DNA of 64,000 nt from Candidatus Binatia bacterium (GTDB lineage Bacteria; Desulfobacterota; Binatia; UBA12015), in the NCBI GenBank assembly GCA_029243485.1, contig JAQWRY010000021.1:1-64000 (forward strand). Direction: 5' to 3'. The notes under the pieces are model-generated. The model was not told the DNA's origin. It searched no databases and saw only the letters and a program-made list of their open reading frames with translations. Positions 26,118-33,984 of the stretch are shown in pieces (the first letter of the stretch is position 1; the number at the start of each line of letters is the position of its first letter). The position numbers and the translations under genes are program-made.

Positions 26118-27044
26118 TTAGAGAAGATCCGGATGGCACTGCGACTCGAGTCGCTTGCGAGCCGCCGCCGGAATCTCGATCGCGCGTCGCGCCCCCGTGT
26201 CGAAGGCGATGTCCACGGTCGAGCTCATGCAGAGCACGTCCCCTGAATCGACATCGAAAACCCAGGAGTGCCGGTACGACGTCTTCCGTCCCACCTGAAC
26301 CTCGGTCCCGAAACTCTGGATGCGCGTCCCCGCGCAGGGAAGCCTACGCAGGATCCCCCGGCTCTCCAGGATGGCCCAACCGAACTGCCCACCGCCCTCG
26401 AGTGGCTGAAGCGGCATGAACCCGCTCCGGTCCGGAAGAGGCACCCCGCCCCACACCAACTCCCCGTAGCGAACTGCGGGGAAAAACCCGGCGTCGGTGC
26501 ATTCGTCCTCGCGCAGTTCCCTCACTTCCCGCATCGCGATCCCGCGAGTGCGCGCTTCCTCGAGAGAGAGCCCGCGCGGCTCGCGAGACAAGTCTACGGT
26601 TCGGGGTCGGCCGTGCTCCGGCCACTCGACCCGCTGCTTCGCGGCCCGGTCTGCAACCATCTCAGGAATCGGCCGGAGGGCCCGCGTGCGCTCGTCGCAC
26701 AAACCCATGTCGTGGACGAACGTCGCCGCGCGCTCCCCACGCTCCGGATTCAGGAGTTCGTGGTACAGCCGCAAACCGTCCGCGCGAACATCAAGAACAC
26801 CGCCCTGCACGACGAGCCGTGCACCCTTCATCTGCTCGCGATAGTGCCGCGTAAAGCTGCCGCGAAGCTCGAGGACGCTTCCCTCGCCTGCGCACCATTC
26901 CGGCGTGAGGCCCATCTGGCCGACCAGCGCACGCGTCGCACGGACCGCCTTCTCCGCGTAGAAACGGACGTTCATGTGCCCCAGGTGGTCGATCTCCTCG
27001 GGGCCCACCGTTGTCTCGTGCAACACCTGCAACTCGGTCGTCAT
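26118..27044 (-). CDS. Tandem hotdog-fold acyl-CoA thioesterase-like protein
   Basis: This is a 308-aa protein with two hotdog domains. The first (about 5-140) has EEIDHLGHMNVRFYAEKAVR, the conserved 'D-x-x-G-H-x-N-x-x-x-Y' of 4-hydroxybenzoyl-CoA thioesterases with the catalytic Asp. It continues with SVLELRGSFTRHYREQMKGA. The second domain (about 185-295) retains the fold but not the catalytic motif (WAILESRGILRRLP, YRHSWVFDVDSGDVLCMSS), an arrangement seen in acyl-ACP thioesterases and MaoC-like duplicated proteins. ATG 27044 is chosen over a start 26 codons upstream because the domain begins right after it. It probably hydrolyses acyl- or aryl-CoA. Confidence 0.75.
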   Translation of the reverse strand: MTTELQVLHETTVGPEEIDHLGHMNVRFYAEKAVRATRALVGQMGLTPEWCAGEGSVLELRGSFTRHYREQMKGARLVVQGGVLDVRADGLRLYHELLNPERGERAATFVHDMGLCDERTRALRPIPEMVADRAAKQRVEWPEHGRPRTVDLSREPRGLSLEEARTRGIAMREVRELREDECTDAGFFPAVRYGELVWGGVPLPDRSGFMPLQPLEGGGQFGWAILESRGILRRLPCAGTRIQSFGTEVQVGRKTSYRHSWVFDVDSGDVLCMSSTVDIAFDTGARRAIEIPAAARKRLESQCHPDLL

Positions 27045-27136
27045 CACGTCAGACCGAACCAAACCGCCGGGGCGCCGTCGACTTGACAGCCGTGCCTTCC
27101 CCACCGAGACCAATCTCGGCACATTGGGAGAACCCC

Positions 27137-27357
27137 ATGCCCGAACCCATCATCGCCCGCGATCTCGCCGAGCCTTCAACGAAAAGCTGAGTGCCTCGGG
27201 CAAGCTCGACCACTTACCGGAGGACATGAGCTACATGGTCGCGCGCGGCTTTCAGATTCACGACGTGTTCCATGTGCTCACCGGCTTCGACTCGAGTCCG
27301 ATGGGAGAACTCTCGCAAGCGGCCTTCCACTTCGCGCAACTGCGGCATCCGCATCAC
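27137..27357 (+). pseudogene. Frameshifted Coq4-like fragment
   Basis: ATG 27137 has GGGAGAA seven bases upstream, but its frame ends at TGA 27188. The neighbouring frame carries LDHLPEDMSYMVARGFQIHD, then VFHVLTGFDSSPMGELSQAA, the Coq4 core (H-D-x-x-H-V-L-T-G-x-x-x-x-x-x-G-E) that binds zinc in ubiquinone biosynthesis complexes. The C-terminal part is missing and opposite-strand gene remnants begin at once. It is a clear relic with both a frameshift and a 3' truncation. Confidence 0.7.
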
Positions 27358-27503
27358 GCGCAGGAAGGACGAGATCGACGCCCCACCGGCGACACTACGA
27401 CGCAAGTGGAAGCTGGAGTCGCGCCGACGTCGAGCATCGGCAGAGCGAGAGCCACGCCGCCTGCTTTCAACAACGTTCGTCGGCTGAGTCGTCGATTCCA
27501 CAT
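27354..27503 (-). pseudogene. N-terminal fragment of a DUF1552-type exported protein
   Basis: A 49-codon frame from ATG 27503 reads MWNRRLSRRTLLKAGGVALA, then LPMLDVG, a twin-arginine leader of the type that starts DUF1552 proteins (S-R-R-x-x-L-K-x-x-G-x-x-x-x-L-P-x-L). These are encoded next to DUF1592/1588/1585 proteins in planctomycetes and myxobacteria, and remnants of such a gene lie directly upstream here. The rest of the gene is lost at the junction with the Coq4 fragment. Confidence 0.6.
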
Positions 27504-27559
27504 TGTTAGCGCCTCGAGAAGATGCTGCTGGTCGCGAACCCGCGGATCGTCGAACGGAA

Positions 27560-27990
27560 TGGATAGTCTGCACCGCTGCACCGGTTCCCAACGTGACGAG
27601 CTGCGACACCAGGTTGCGGGCCACCTGGTCGAGCTGTTTGTCGAGCAGCACGCTCTTGTACTCAACGATCCCATCGAAGGTGCGGCCACTCGGCGTAACG
27701 CCGGTCGCGTCCACCGGGACGTTCCGACGATACTCCGTTCGGAAGCTTCCGACGGGATCGAACTGCTCGAGCGCGAATCCCGGGCGGTCGACTTGGTCGG
27801 CCACGGTCGCGGGGTCGGAGAGCGCGCCCTGCTGCGCCAGGTCCAGGAGCTCGTCGTCCGGCCCCCCCCCCGGCCACAGGAAGTACGCGAGTCGCATCGC
27901 GATCTCAAAGTCGTCGAGCTGTCCCGGCGCGTAGGCTTGGAGGTGATCGAGGAACTTGAGCGAGGTGGGAATTGCGGCGAGGGGGACGCG
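27560..27990 (-). pseudogene. Internally deleted DUF1592/DUF1588/DUF1585 protein gene
   Basis: Two separated pieces remain in one frame. The first, LDDFEIAMRLAYFLWPGGGP and DDELLDLAQQGALSDPATVA, is a DUF1592 start. The second, NVPVDATGVTPSGRTFDGIV, then VLLDKQLDQVARNLVSQLVT, is a DUF1585 end ('VD-SG--PDGR-F-G---L---L'). The roughly 250 residues between them in complete proteins are reduced to about 20. The full-length family is a large exported haem-linked protein of planctomycetes and myxobacteria. The deletion and the adjacent DUF1552 leader show that a whole two-gene cassette decayed here. Confidence 0.65.
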
Positions 27991-28212
27991 TACCGCCTCG
28001 ACGAACGGACGAGGAGGGGCCGCCTGCCACGACCTCGTGCTACGGCGGTCCTTTGGAGCCCGTGGGTCGGGTTCAAGCAGTTCCAGTACTTCGGTGTGAT
28101 TCGTGACGGGCTCATGTTCGGGTGCGCACTCGCGCATCTGAGACACGCCGCGGCGGCCTTCGCGAAGTCTACGAGCCCGGCACCGGAATGCGGGTGGAGC
28201 GAAGCGTGCAGG

Positions 28213-28490
28213 TGCCGCTCGGCCTTCTGGAACTGGGCCTTTTTCTCCGGACGCTCCGAAGACGGCACGAACATCGCACTCAACGTCTCGTGCGGTGTGA
28301 ATAAAACGAGCTTCTCCGAGAACTGCCTTTGGTTCGATGGGAGACGGGTACTCGTTGGCCTGTGCCCGTTCGCCTACGATTGGAAGGACCCACTTCGACC
28401 ATGGCGTGTCGAGAGCGAGGGCGGCGCCGTGAAGCTCGACTTCGCCCCAAGAGGCCAGCACGCGAAGTGGTCGGGGGCTTGGTTCGGCTG
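28213..28490 (+). pseudogene. C-terminal fragment of a DUF2804 protein
   Basis: One plus-strand frame reads FWNWAFFSGRSEDGTNIALN, SENCLWFDGRRVLVGLCPFA, then DPLRPWRVESEGGAVKLDFA, matching the second half of DUF2804 proteins (H-W-x-W-x-S...D-G-x-x-x-x-L-N...E-N-x-x-W-x-D-G...P-W-R-V-x-S). The N-terminal half is absent and the sequence upstream belongs to a relic on the other strand. It ends about 20 bases before the next intact gene. Confidence 0.55.
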
Positions 28491-28513
28491 CCGGATTTGT
28501 CTAGGACCACGTG

Positions 28514-29437
28514 GTGCATTGGATTCATGTGATCGCCGTTTTCGGAACTCTTCTCTCCTCTCCCGCCCTTGCGGCCGAGCAGGCAAATGCAGAAGCGTCA
28601 CTCGCCGCCCCCGAGAAGACCAAGGCGCGGCATACCATTCGCGTCGAATGGAAGGGCCCGCGCGGGCGCGGCGATGCCATCCAACTCTTCGACCCGAAGG
28701 GAAACGACGGCCACGGGCAACAGGTGCGTGAGATGCGTCTCATCCCGCGGCGCGCCGTAGATCCAATCGTCGAGTTCGCCGCTCCGGCGGAGCCCGGAAC
28801 GTACGAGCTCCGGTATTGGAGCGGAACGAGAAAAACCGCACTGGTCACCCGTCTGATCGAAGTAATCCCCGGAACGATCGAGATCTCGGCTCCCGCGACC
28901 GTCGAGGGCGCCGGCACCATCACGATTCAGTGGCAGGGCCCGGGCGGCGAGTACGACATTGTGCGCCTGCACGACGAGAATGCAGACTACGGCAACCACG
29001 GCGAGCGCCAGATCGTTCGCCAAAGGCGAGTCCGGGCCGGGGACTTCGAGGGAAAGCGAGTGGAGCTCATCGCTCCGACCGTTCCCGGGAAGTACGAGCT
29101 GCAGTACATCAGCGGGCAGCACCACGACACGGTCCTCGCCTCGCGGCCGATCGAAATCGAGGCGACCCAGGTAACTCTCGACGCCGCGGCGAGTGTGGTC
29201 GCCGGCGAGCCGCTCGAGATCCGATGGGTCGGACCCGCTGCGACCGACGACGAGGTGCAGATCACCGACGCTCAGGGCAAGCGGCTTGACGGTGTCATGG
29301 TGAGCCGAGGAGAGAAGACGGTACAGATCACCGCTCCGAAGATCCCCGGCGCGTACGCCCTGCGATACTGGAGCCATGCCAACTTCGCCGTGCTCGCAAC
29401 CCGACCGGTCCAGGTCGTCGAACCGGCCGCGGGGTAA
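28514..29437 (+). CDS. Secreted protein with three tandem Ig-like repeats
   Basis: This is a 307-aa exported protein of unknown function. A signal peptide (about 1-20, ending SSPALA) is followed by three homologous modules of about 90 residues (about 25-115, 116-210, 211-305). Each has the pattern I-x-V-x-W-x-G-P-G-x-x-x-D-x-I-x-L, then P-x-x-P-G-x-Y-E-L-x-Y, then a closing strand such as ALVTRLIEV, VLASRPIEI and VLATRPVQV. This is an Ig-like beta-sandwich repeat seen in von Willebrand A and YfbK-like secreted proteins. The start is GTG 28514 (AGGA seven bases upstream) or the preceding GTG 28511. No anchor or catalytic motif is seen. Confidence 0.75.
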   Translation: MHWIHVIAVFGTLLSSPALAAEQANAEASLAAPEKTKARHTIRVEWKGPRGRGDAIQLFDPKGNDGHGQQVREMRLIPRRAVDPIVEFAAPAEPGTYELRYWSGTRKTALVTRLIEVIPGTIEISAPATVEGAGTITIQWQGPGGEYDIVRLHDENADYGNHGERQIVRQRRVRAGDFEGKRVELIAPTVPGKYELQYISGQHHDTVLASRPIEIEATQVTLDAAASVVAGEPLEIRWVGPAATDDEVQITDAQGKRLDGVMVSRGEKTVQITAPKIPGAYALRYWSHANFAVLATRPVQVVEPAAG

Positions 29438-29570
29438 GCGCGCGGTTCTCGACCGGCCCGCTCACATCGGGCGACAGCGGAAGCTCGTAGGAGGCTTCGA
29501 CGACGAGCCCGGGAGACACCCTGTCCTCGAGCTGACCGGGGCGCCGCAGAACCGCTTGAAAGGCTGAGCC

Positions 29571-31415
29571 TCAGGCCCCTTCCCAGGGGTACATCGCGAT
29601 CGGATAATCGTCGCACTCACCCGCCGCGTACTCCGCGTATTCGGCGGCATCGGATTCAGGGCCGCGGCGCGACAGATCCGCAAAGACCTCACAGCGGTCG
29701 CGGGTCGTCTCGAGACGAGGGTCCGCACGAACCTGAGCGAGGATCTTCGGGAGATCGAGGTCGTCGGGCGAGGTCCGAATCCCCCCGTCGTTGCTCGTGT
29801 CGAACAAGAGCATCTTCGGCTCCCCCGCCCCGCGGCCCCAGGCGGGCCACGCCGGAAGGTCGCCGGTGCGACCCCGACCGGGATCACCCGCGTACGCGAA
29901 CTGCGTCCAGTACGACATCATCGCATCGGAAAGCTCCCGATCCGTCGCCTCATTGTCCGGGTCGAACACCAGCCAGGTCGCCGGCCCAAGGGTCAGCCAG
30001 CCGAAGACGAAGGGGATCTCGAGGGCGTGCGCCGCTCCGACAATGCCCGGTAGGTCCCAACCCAGCGGCGAACGCAACTCATCCCAGTCGAAGCGATACG
30101 CCCAAATGTTCGGATGGTGCTCGCGAATGCCGCGGGCGGGATCGTCGACACCCAGCAGCTTCCACTTCTTCGTGCCGTACTCGCTCGCCGCGTCGTACAG
30201 GGGCTTGTTGTTCACCCACAACGGCATACCGCCGACCTGCGTCACGTTGTGCGAGCCTCCCATCGCAAACAGCTTCACTTCGTCCCGGTTCGTTCCGAAA
30301 ATCGCGGGAACAGCGTTGAACCGACCGGCCGCGTACGCGTCAGCCGCCGGCACTTCCGGCAAAACGAAGCCGTCACGAATCAACCCAGGCGAGGGATACA
30401 TCCCTCCGAACCCGAACCCATCGAAGAACGATAGGATATCGGCCGGCGATTTCGCACGAAGATACGAGGCGATCTCGGGCGCGGACATCTTCTCGACGAC
30501 CGCCTTCGCGGTCTCACGATCGGTCGCTTTGTCGTCCTGCTGGAGGAGATAGAGAAGAAGCTCCGCTGAGCTGAACGGCGCCCCCGGCACCGCGGCATCC
30601 TCGTAGTTCTCCGCTTCATCGCGGGGCGTCGTGCGCGCCGTGCCACTCTGCGCAATGGCGCGATGGAACAGCCCCTTTGCCTGGGGAGACAGCAACATCG
30701 CGTGGGTATCCGTCCCGCCCGCCGACTCGCCGAACACCAATACTCTGTTGGGGTCACCGCCGAATGCGGAGATGTTGTTCTGAACCCATTCGAGCGCCGC
30801 AACGACATCCAAGGTGCCGTAGTTCCCCGAGGCGTCCGCCGGCCCTTCCCCTGCGCGCAATCCCGGATGCGTGAACCATCCGAACACACCCAGCCGGTAG
30901 TGAATGGTGACAACCACCACGGGACCCGACTTCGCGAGTAAGCTCGCGTCGTAGACCTTCGCGTCGCCCACGCTGTTCCCGCCACCGTGGATCCAGACCA
31001 TCACGGGGAGACGATCCTCTCCCGTCGGCACGGCGTCCGGCTGCACCGCCGGGGCGTAGACGTTCAAGTACAGGCAGTCCTCGTCCCCCACGGGTTGGCC
31101 CTCAGGCACATCGGCGTCGGGTGAAAGACCGGGAAACTGTGGGCATGCATTTCCGTGCGCCAACGCCTCGCGCGTCCCCGTCCAAGAGTCGGGCGCGCGC
31201 GGAGCGCGCCAGCGCAACTCGCCCACCGGCGGGTTCGCAAACGGGATCCCCCGCCACGTGTGCGCGCCGTCCTCGGTCACGAAGCCGACCAACGTCCCCT
31301 GTGGAGTCACGCGCTCCGTTCCCGGTGCGGCCTCCGGCGGCAGAGCTTCGTTCGAAGAACAACCCATTCCAACCGTGACGCAACTGAGAAGAAGGCAGCG
31401 CTGAATACGAGTCAT
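29571..31415 (-). CDS. Type B carboxylesterase lipoprotein
   Basis: This is a 614-aa exported esterase of the alpha/beta-hydrolase superfamily. It starts with a lipoprotein leader (lipobox VGMGC, Cys19). Family motifs are in order: GIPFANPPVGELRWRAP, EDCLYLNVYAP (112-122), oxyanion-hole HGGGN (143-147), the nucleophile FGESAGG (Ser231), and the late GTNRDEVKLF with the acid residue. The histidine region (AHALEIPFVFG) follows. ATG 31415 has GGGAGG upstream and overlaps the TGA of the epoxide-hydrolase-like gene (ATGA), so both are translated from one message. It is somewhat longer than typical bacterial members (about 500-550 aa), with a C-terminal acidic, Cys-containing extension. Confidence 0.93.
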   Translation of the reverse strand: MTRIQRCLLLSCVTVGMGCSSNEALPPEAAPGTERVTPQGTLVGFVTEDGAHTWRGIPFANPPVGELRWRAPRAPDSWTGTREALAHGNACPQFPGLSPDADVPEGQPVGDEDCLYLNVYAPAVQPDAVPTGEDRLPVMVWIHGGGNSVGDAKVYDASLLAKSGPVVVVTIHYRLGVFGWFTHPGLRAGEGPADASGNYGTLDVVAALEWVQNNISAFGGDPNRVLVFGESAGGTDTHAMLLSPQAKGLFHRAIAQSGTARTTPRDEAENYEDAAVPGAPFSSAELLLYLLQQDDKATDRETAKAVVEKMSAPEIASYLRAKSPADILSFFDGFGFGGMYPSPGLIRDGFVLPEVPAADAYAAGRFNAVPAIFGTNRDEVKLFAMGGSHNVTQVGGMPLWVNNKPLYDAASEYGTKKWKLLGVDDPARGIREHHPNIWAYRFDWDELRSPLGWDLPGIVGAAHALEIPFVFGWLTLGPATWLVFDPDNEATDRELSDAMMSYWTQFAYAGDPGRGRTGDLPAWPAWGRGAGEPKMLLFDTSNDGGIRTSPDDLDLPKILAQVRADPRLETTRDRCEVFADLSRRGPESDAAEYAEYAAGECDDYPIAMYPWEGA

Positions 31416-32179
31416 AGAGGCCTCCCAAGCCACGTCTCGAGAATTCCTTCGAAAGCGGGATCCGTTGAAACCCAGTGGCCGCAGTCGAGTCCGAAGACCG
31501 AGCCTCCACCACCCTCGACGTAGTCGATCCATTCCGGCGAGTGGAACGGAAAGGGTTTTCTTTTCCCGTACACGAAGAGCACCGGCCCTTGTGGCCAGTC
31601 GCCCTTCGTCTGCGGCATCCCGCGCCCACGGGGCAGATCCCGCCAGGCATTGCGATACGGGTAGTTCATGCCGGAGTGGATCTGCGCGAGCGGCATCGGC
31701 GCACCGAGGGCTCGAGCCAACGTGCGCGTCATCCAATCCCCGATCGGGCCCCCGAGCAGGAAGGCGGTGATCAACCAGCCCTGGTAGGCGAGGACTCCGA
31801 GAATCGCGAGCGGCCCAGCTTCCACGTGCGGCGCGATGTCGAGCGCGGCGAAGCCTCCGATGAGATCGCGGCGTTCGGCGAAGAGGCGGTAGGCCCAGTA
31901 GCAACCCCAATCGTGGGCGATCAGCGTGACCTTCTTTCCGGGACAAACCTCGCCGATCATCTGGGCGAGCGCTGCGACGATCTCGTCGGTGTCGTGACCC
32001 CAACGCGCAGTTCGTCGACCATCGAAGTTGGGCATCGTCGTCCGCACGCAGCGGTAGCGATCGGACAGCGCGGCGACCTGGGGCTCCCACAGCGTCGCGT
32101 CGTCCGGCCAGCCCTGGAGGAAGACGAGGGTTTCGGCCTCTTCGGGCCCCTGGACAATCGGGCTCAGACGCAAGCTCAT
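31412..32179 (-). CDS. Epoxide-hydrolase-like alpha/beta hydrolase
   Basis: This is a 255-aa cytoplasmic alpha/beta hydrolase. The nucleophile elbow is IAHDWGCYWA with Asp90, as in epoxide hydrolases and haloalkane dehalogenases (H-D-W-G), not serine. LQGWPDDATLWEPQ replaces the H-G-W-P oxyanion motif (His changed to Gln). A late LDCGHWVSTD supplies the catalytic His, and a cap domain with MNYPYRNAWRDL lies between. ATG 32179 opens the first strand directly; the upstream extension to 32401 is low-complexity. Its stop overlaps the start codon of the carboxylesterase gene, indicating a coupled two-gene operon, perhaps hydrolysing an ester and an epoxide of one compound. Confidence 0.8.
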   Translation of the reverse strand: MSLRLSPIVQGPEEAETLVFLQGWPDDATLWEPQVAALSDRYRCVRTTMPNFDGRRTARWGHDTDEIVAALAQMIGEVCPGKKVTLIAHDWGCYWAYRLFAERRDLIGGFAALDIAPHVEAGPLAILGVLAYQGWLITAFLLGGPIGDWMTRTLARALGAPMPLAQIHSGMNYPYRNAWRDLPRGRGMPQTKGDWPQGPVLFVYGKRKPFPFHSPEWIDYVEGGGGSVFGLDCGHWVSTDPAFEGILETWLGRPL

Positions 32180-32287
32180 TCCGGCAGTATCGGGGATGGG
32201 GGGCCAGCGGCGCAAAGACTCCTCTCCTGTGGCTCCTGGCGCACACGACGCTGTGATTGGATCCCGGGATGAGCGAGCAGAACCGAG

Positions 32288-32645
32288 ATGCAGACGTATC
32301 AGGGCTCCTGCCATTGACGGCGCGTTCGATTCGAGGTGGACCTCGACCGCCTGCGCTCCTGCGACTGCTCCATTTGCAGCCGGAGGGGCGCTCTCATCCA
32401 CCGGGTCGAGGCGAGTCAGCTTCGGATCTCGACGCCTCTCGACGACCTAACTCTGCACCAGTGGCACACCCGCACCGCGGAGGACTACTTCTACCCCACG
32501 TGCGGGATCCTGCCGTTTAGGCGCCTCCGGGTACCGGGCCCCGACCGAGGCCGCCGACGGGACCCCGGAGTTCTCCGGCTGGAGCGTAAACATCCGGTGC
32601 CTCGAAGGCGTCGATCTCGCGGCGATCCCGGTCGTGCGCGTCTAG
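32288..32645 (+). pseudogene. Decayed GFA/CENP-V-family zinc protein gene
   Basis: From ATG 32288 the sequence reads MQTYQGSCH, TGA, then RRVRFEVDLDRLRSCDCSIC, SRRGALIHRV and EDYFYPTCGILPFRR. A frameshift near 32530 leads to YRAPTEAADGTPEFSGWSVN and IRCLEGVDLAAIPVVRV with TAG at 32643. The paired zinc cysteines (C-D-C-S-I-C, C-P-T-C-G-like) and the 'W-x-V-N-x-R-C-L-x-G-V-D-L' ending are those of glutathione-dependent formaldehyde-activating-like proteins. The first Cys pair (S-C-H-C-G) is destroyed by an inserted A and a nearby deleted base that restores the frame. Confidence 0.75.
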
Positions 32646-32720
32646 GGAAGCCGGCTTCCCTAGAGCGCCGGTCTCGATCGGCCACGTGCGCTTCGACCAC
32701 CTCATTCGATAAGGAATCGA

Positions 32721-33716
32721 ATGCAATTGCCGGTGAAAGGCCAGCCGCTCCACACGCGTTCGCTGACGATGTCCGTGTCCGTCGACGAGAGCGGGCGATG
32801 GCGCGCGCGAGGCAACGTGATCGACGTCCGCAAGACGGGGTTCGCGGCCATGCCCACGAGCCTCCAGCCTGCGGGGCTCATCCACTCGATGTCGATCGAA
32901 CTCCAGATCCATCCGGACACGCTCTGCATCGAGCGCGTCGAGAGCCAACAGTCCGTGGTGGCGGTCGAGCCCTCTTCCCGCAGCGGAGGGGAATGCTGCC
33001 GTGATCCTGCCGACAACTTGAAGGCGCTCGAGGGCGAGCACCTTGGGCCCGTCTTCTCGAAGAAGCTCTCACTCACTTTCGGTGGACCGCGCGGGTGCTC
33101 TCACCTGCTGGCGCTCTTCTTCTTCATGGCGGCGGCCGTACCGCGCGCGCAAGAGTTCGAGCGCGAACGGGCCGCCACACGCGGCTCGGAGCGTGCCCCC
33201 GGCGAGTGCCTCTTTCAGCGCAGCCTCTCGCTGGACGGACTCGAAAACCATGACGGGAACGTCGAGCTCTCGGTTCAAGTCGGTGACTACCACCTGCTGC
33301 CCGAGAGAATGACCGAGGGAACGATGGAGCGACTCGAACGCGAGCACGACATTCGTCTCTTCGCGCACGTCGACGCGAGCGATCAGACTCTCAGCGACTT
33401 GCGCGCCGTCGAGCGAGAACGAGACTACGCATCCCTCGCGACCGCGGAGTGGCGCGACCGACCGGAATGGGGCCGGGAACTGGTTGGATCTCCGCTACTT
33501 TCCGGGTTCGCCGCTCGCGTGATGCAGAGCTGTGGCCCGCACCCCCACCAACGCTTGCTCTTGGACGCTCTTCTGCAGCTCGCACCGGGCCACTACCAGG
33601 TCCTCGCCGCGTTCGCGGATCAGTGGGCGGCGGGCGGAACGGTCTCCGGCGGTGGCAGCGGGATGGCGGCGAACTGCTACATGTGGCGCCCCGACGGCAC
33701 ACTCGGCCCCCCCTAG
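32721..33716 (+). CDS. DUF2889 domain protein
   Basis: This is a 331-aa protein with a DUF2889-like N-terminal two thirds: a 'R-x-x-x-x-S-V-S-V-D-E-S-G-R-W-x-A-x-G-x-x-x-D-x-R' strand pair, LIHSMSIELQIHPDTLCIER, CCRDPADNLKALEGEHLGPV and the diagnostic GGPRGCSHLLALFFFMAAA. The function of the family is unknown; members occur near CoA-dependent catabolic genes in proteobacteria. The C-terminal third is hydrophilic and ends in Gly-rich GGTVSGGGSGMAANC. ATG 32721 has AAGGAA five bases upstream. Neighbours on both sides are relics, so context does not help. Confidence 0.75.
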   Translation: MQLPVKGQPLHTRSLTMSVSVDESGRWRARGNVIDVRKTGFAAMPTSLQPAGLIHSMSIELQIHPDTLCIERVESQQSVVAVEPSSRSGGECCRDPADNLKALEGEHLGPVFSKKLSLTFGGPRGCSHLLALFFFMAAAVPRAQEFERERAATRGSERAPGECLFQRSLSLDGLENHDGNVELSVQVGDYHLLPERMTEGTMERLEREHDIRLFAHVDASDQTLSDLRAVERERDYASLATAEWRDRPEWGRELVGSPLLSGFAARVMQSCGPHPHQRLLLDALLQLAPGHYQVLAAFADQWAAGGTVSGGGSGMAANCYMWRPDGTLGPP

Positions 33717-33721
33717 ACGCG

Positions 33722-33903
33722 GGCACTCGGTCTGGTCAGACCTCGCGGCCGTCATACTCTGCATGGCCGCCAGCCGGACCGTGGACATCCTCTCCGACGG
33801 CCCGGTAAATGCGATGTTGTTCGTCTACCTCGCCGTCGAGATCGTCGTGATGAGCCTCGCGCTGTTGGGGCTGCGCACAGCGCCGGCCGCAACCGCCGCT
33901 TAG
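33722..33903 (+). pseudogene. Short membrane-protein C-terminal fragment
   Basis: A 60-codon frame contains two hydrophobic helices (WSDLAAVILCMAAS and AMLFVYLAVEIVVMSLALLG) separated by RTVDILSDGPVN, ending at TAG 33901. It has no start codon suited to a membrane protein and follows the DUF2889 stop without a ribosome-binding site. It resembles the last two helices of a small DUF4345-like membrane protein, but I cannot confirm the family. Confidence 0.35.
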
Positions 33904-33984
33904 GCACGCGCGGGACTCGATCGAGTCCGATCGGACAGACAGGTGTTGTTCGAGGCACCGCGGGCGTTCTAGGATCGACACGGC

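Noticed and set aside
26974-28731. A 585-codon plus-strand open frame between the thioesterase and the Ig-like protein
   Set aside because: It is a chance open frame running through several unrelated relics (Coq4, antisense DUF1592, DUF2804); only its parts are meaningful.
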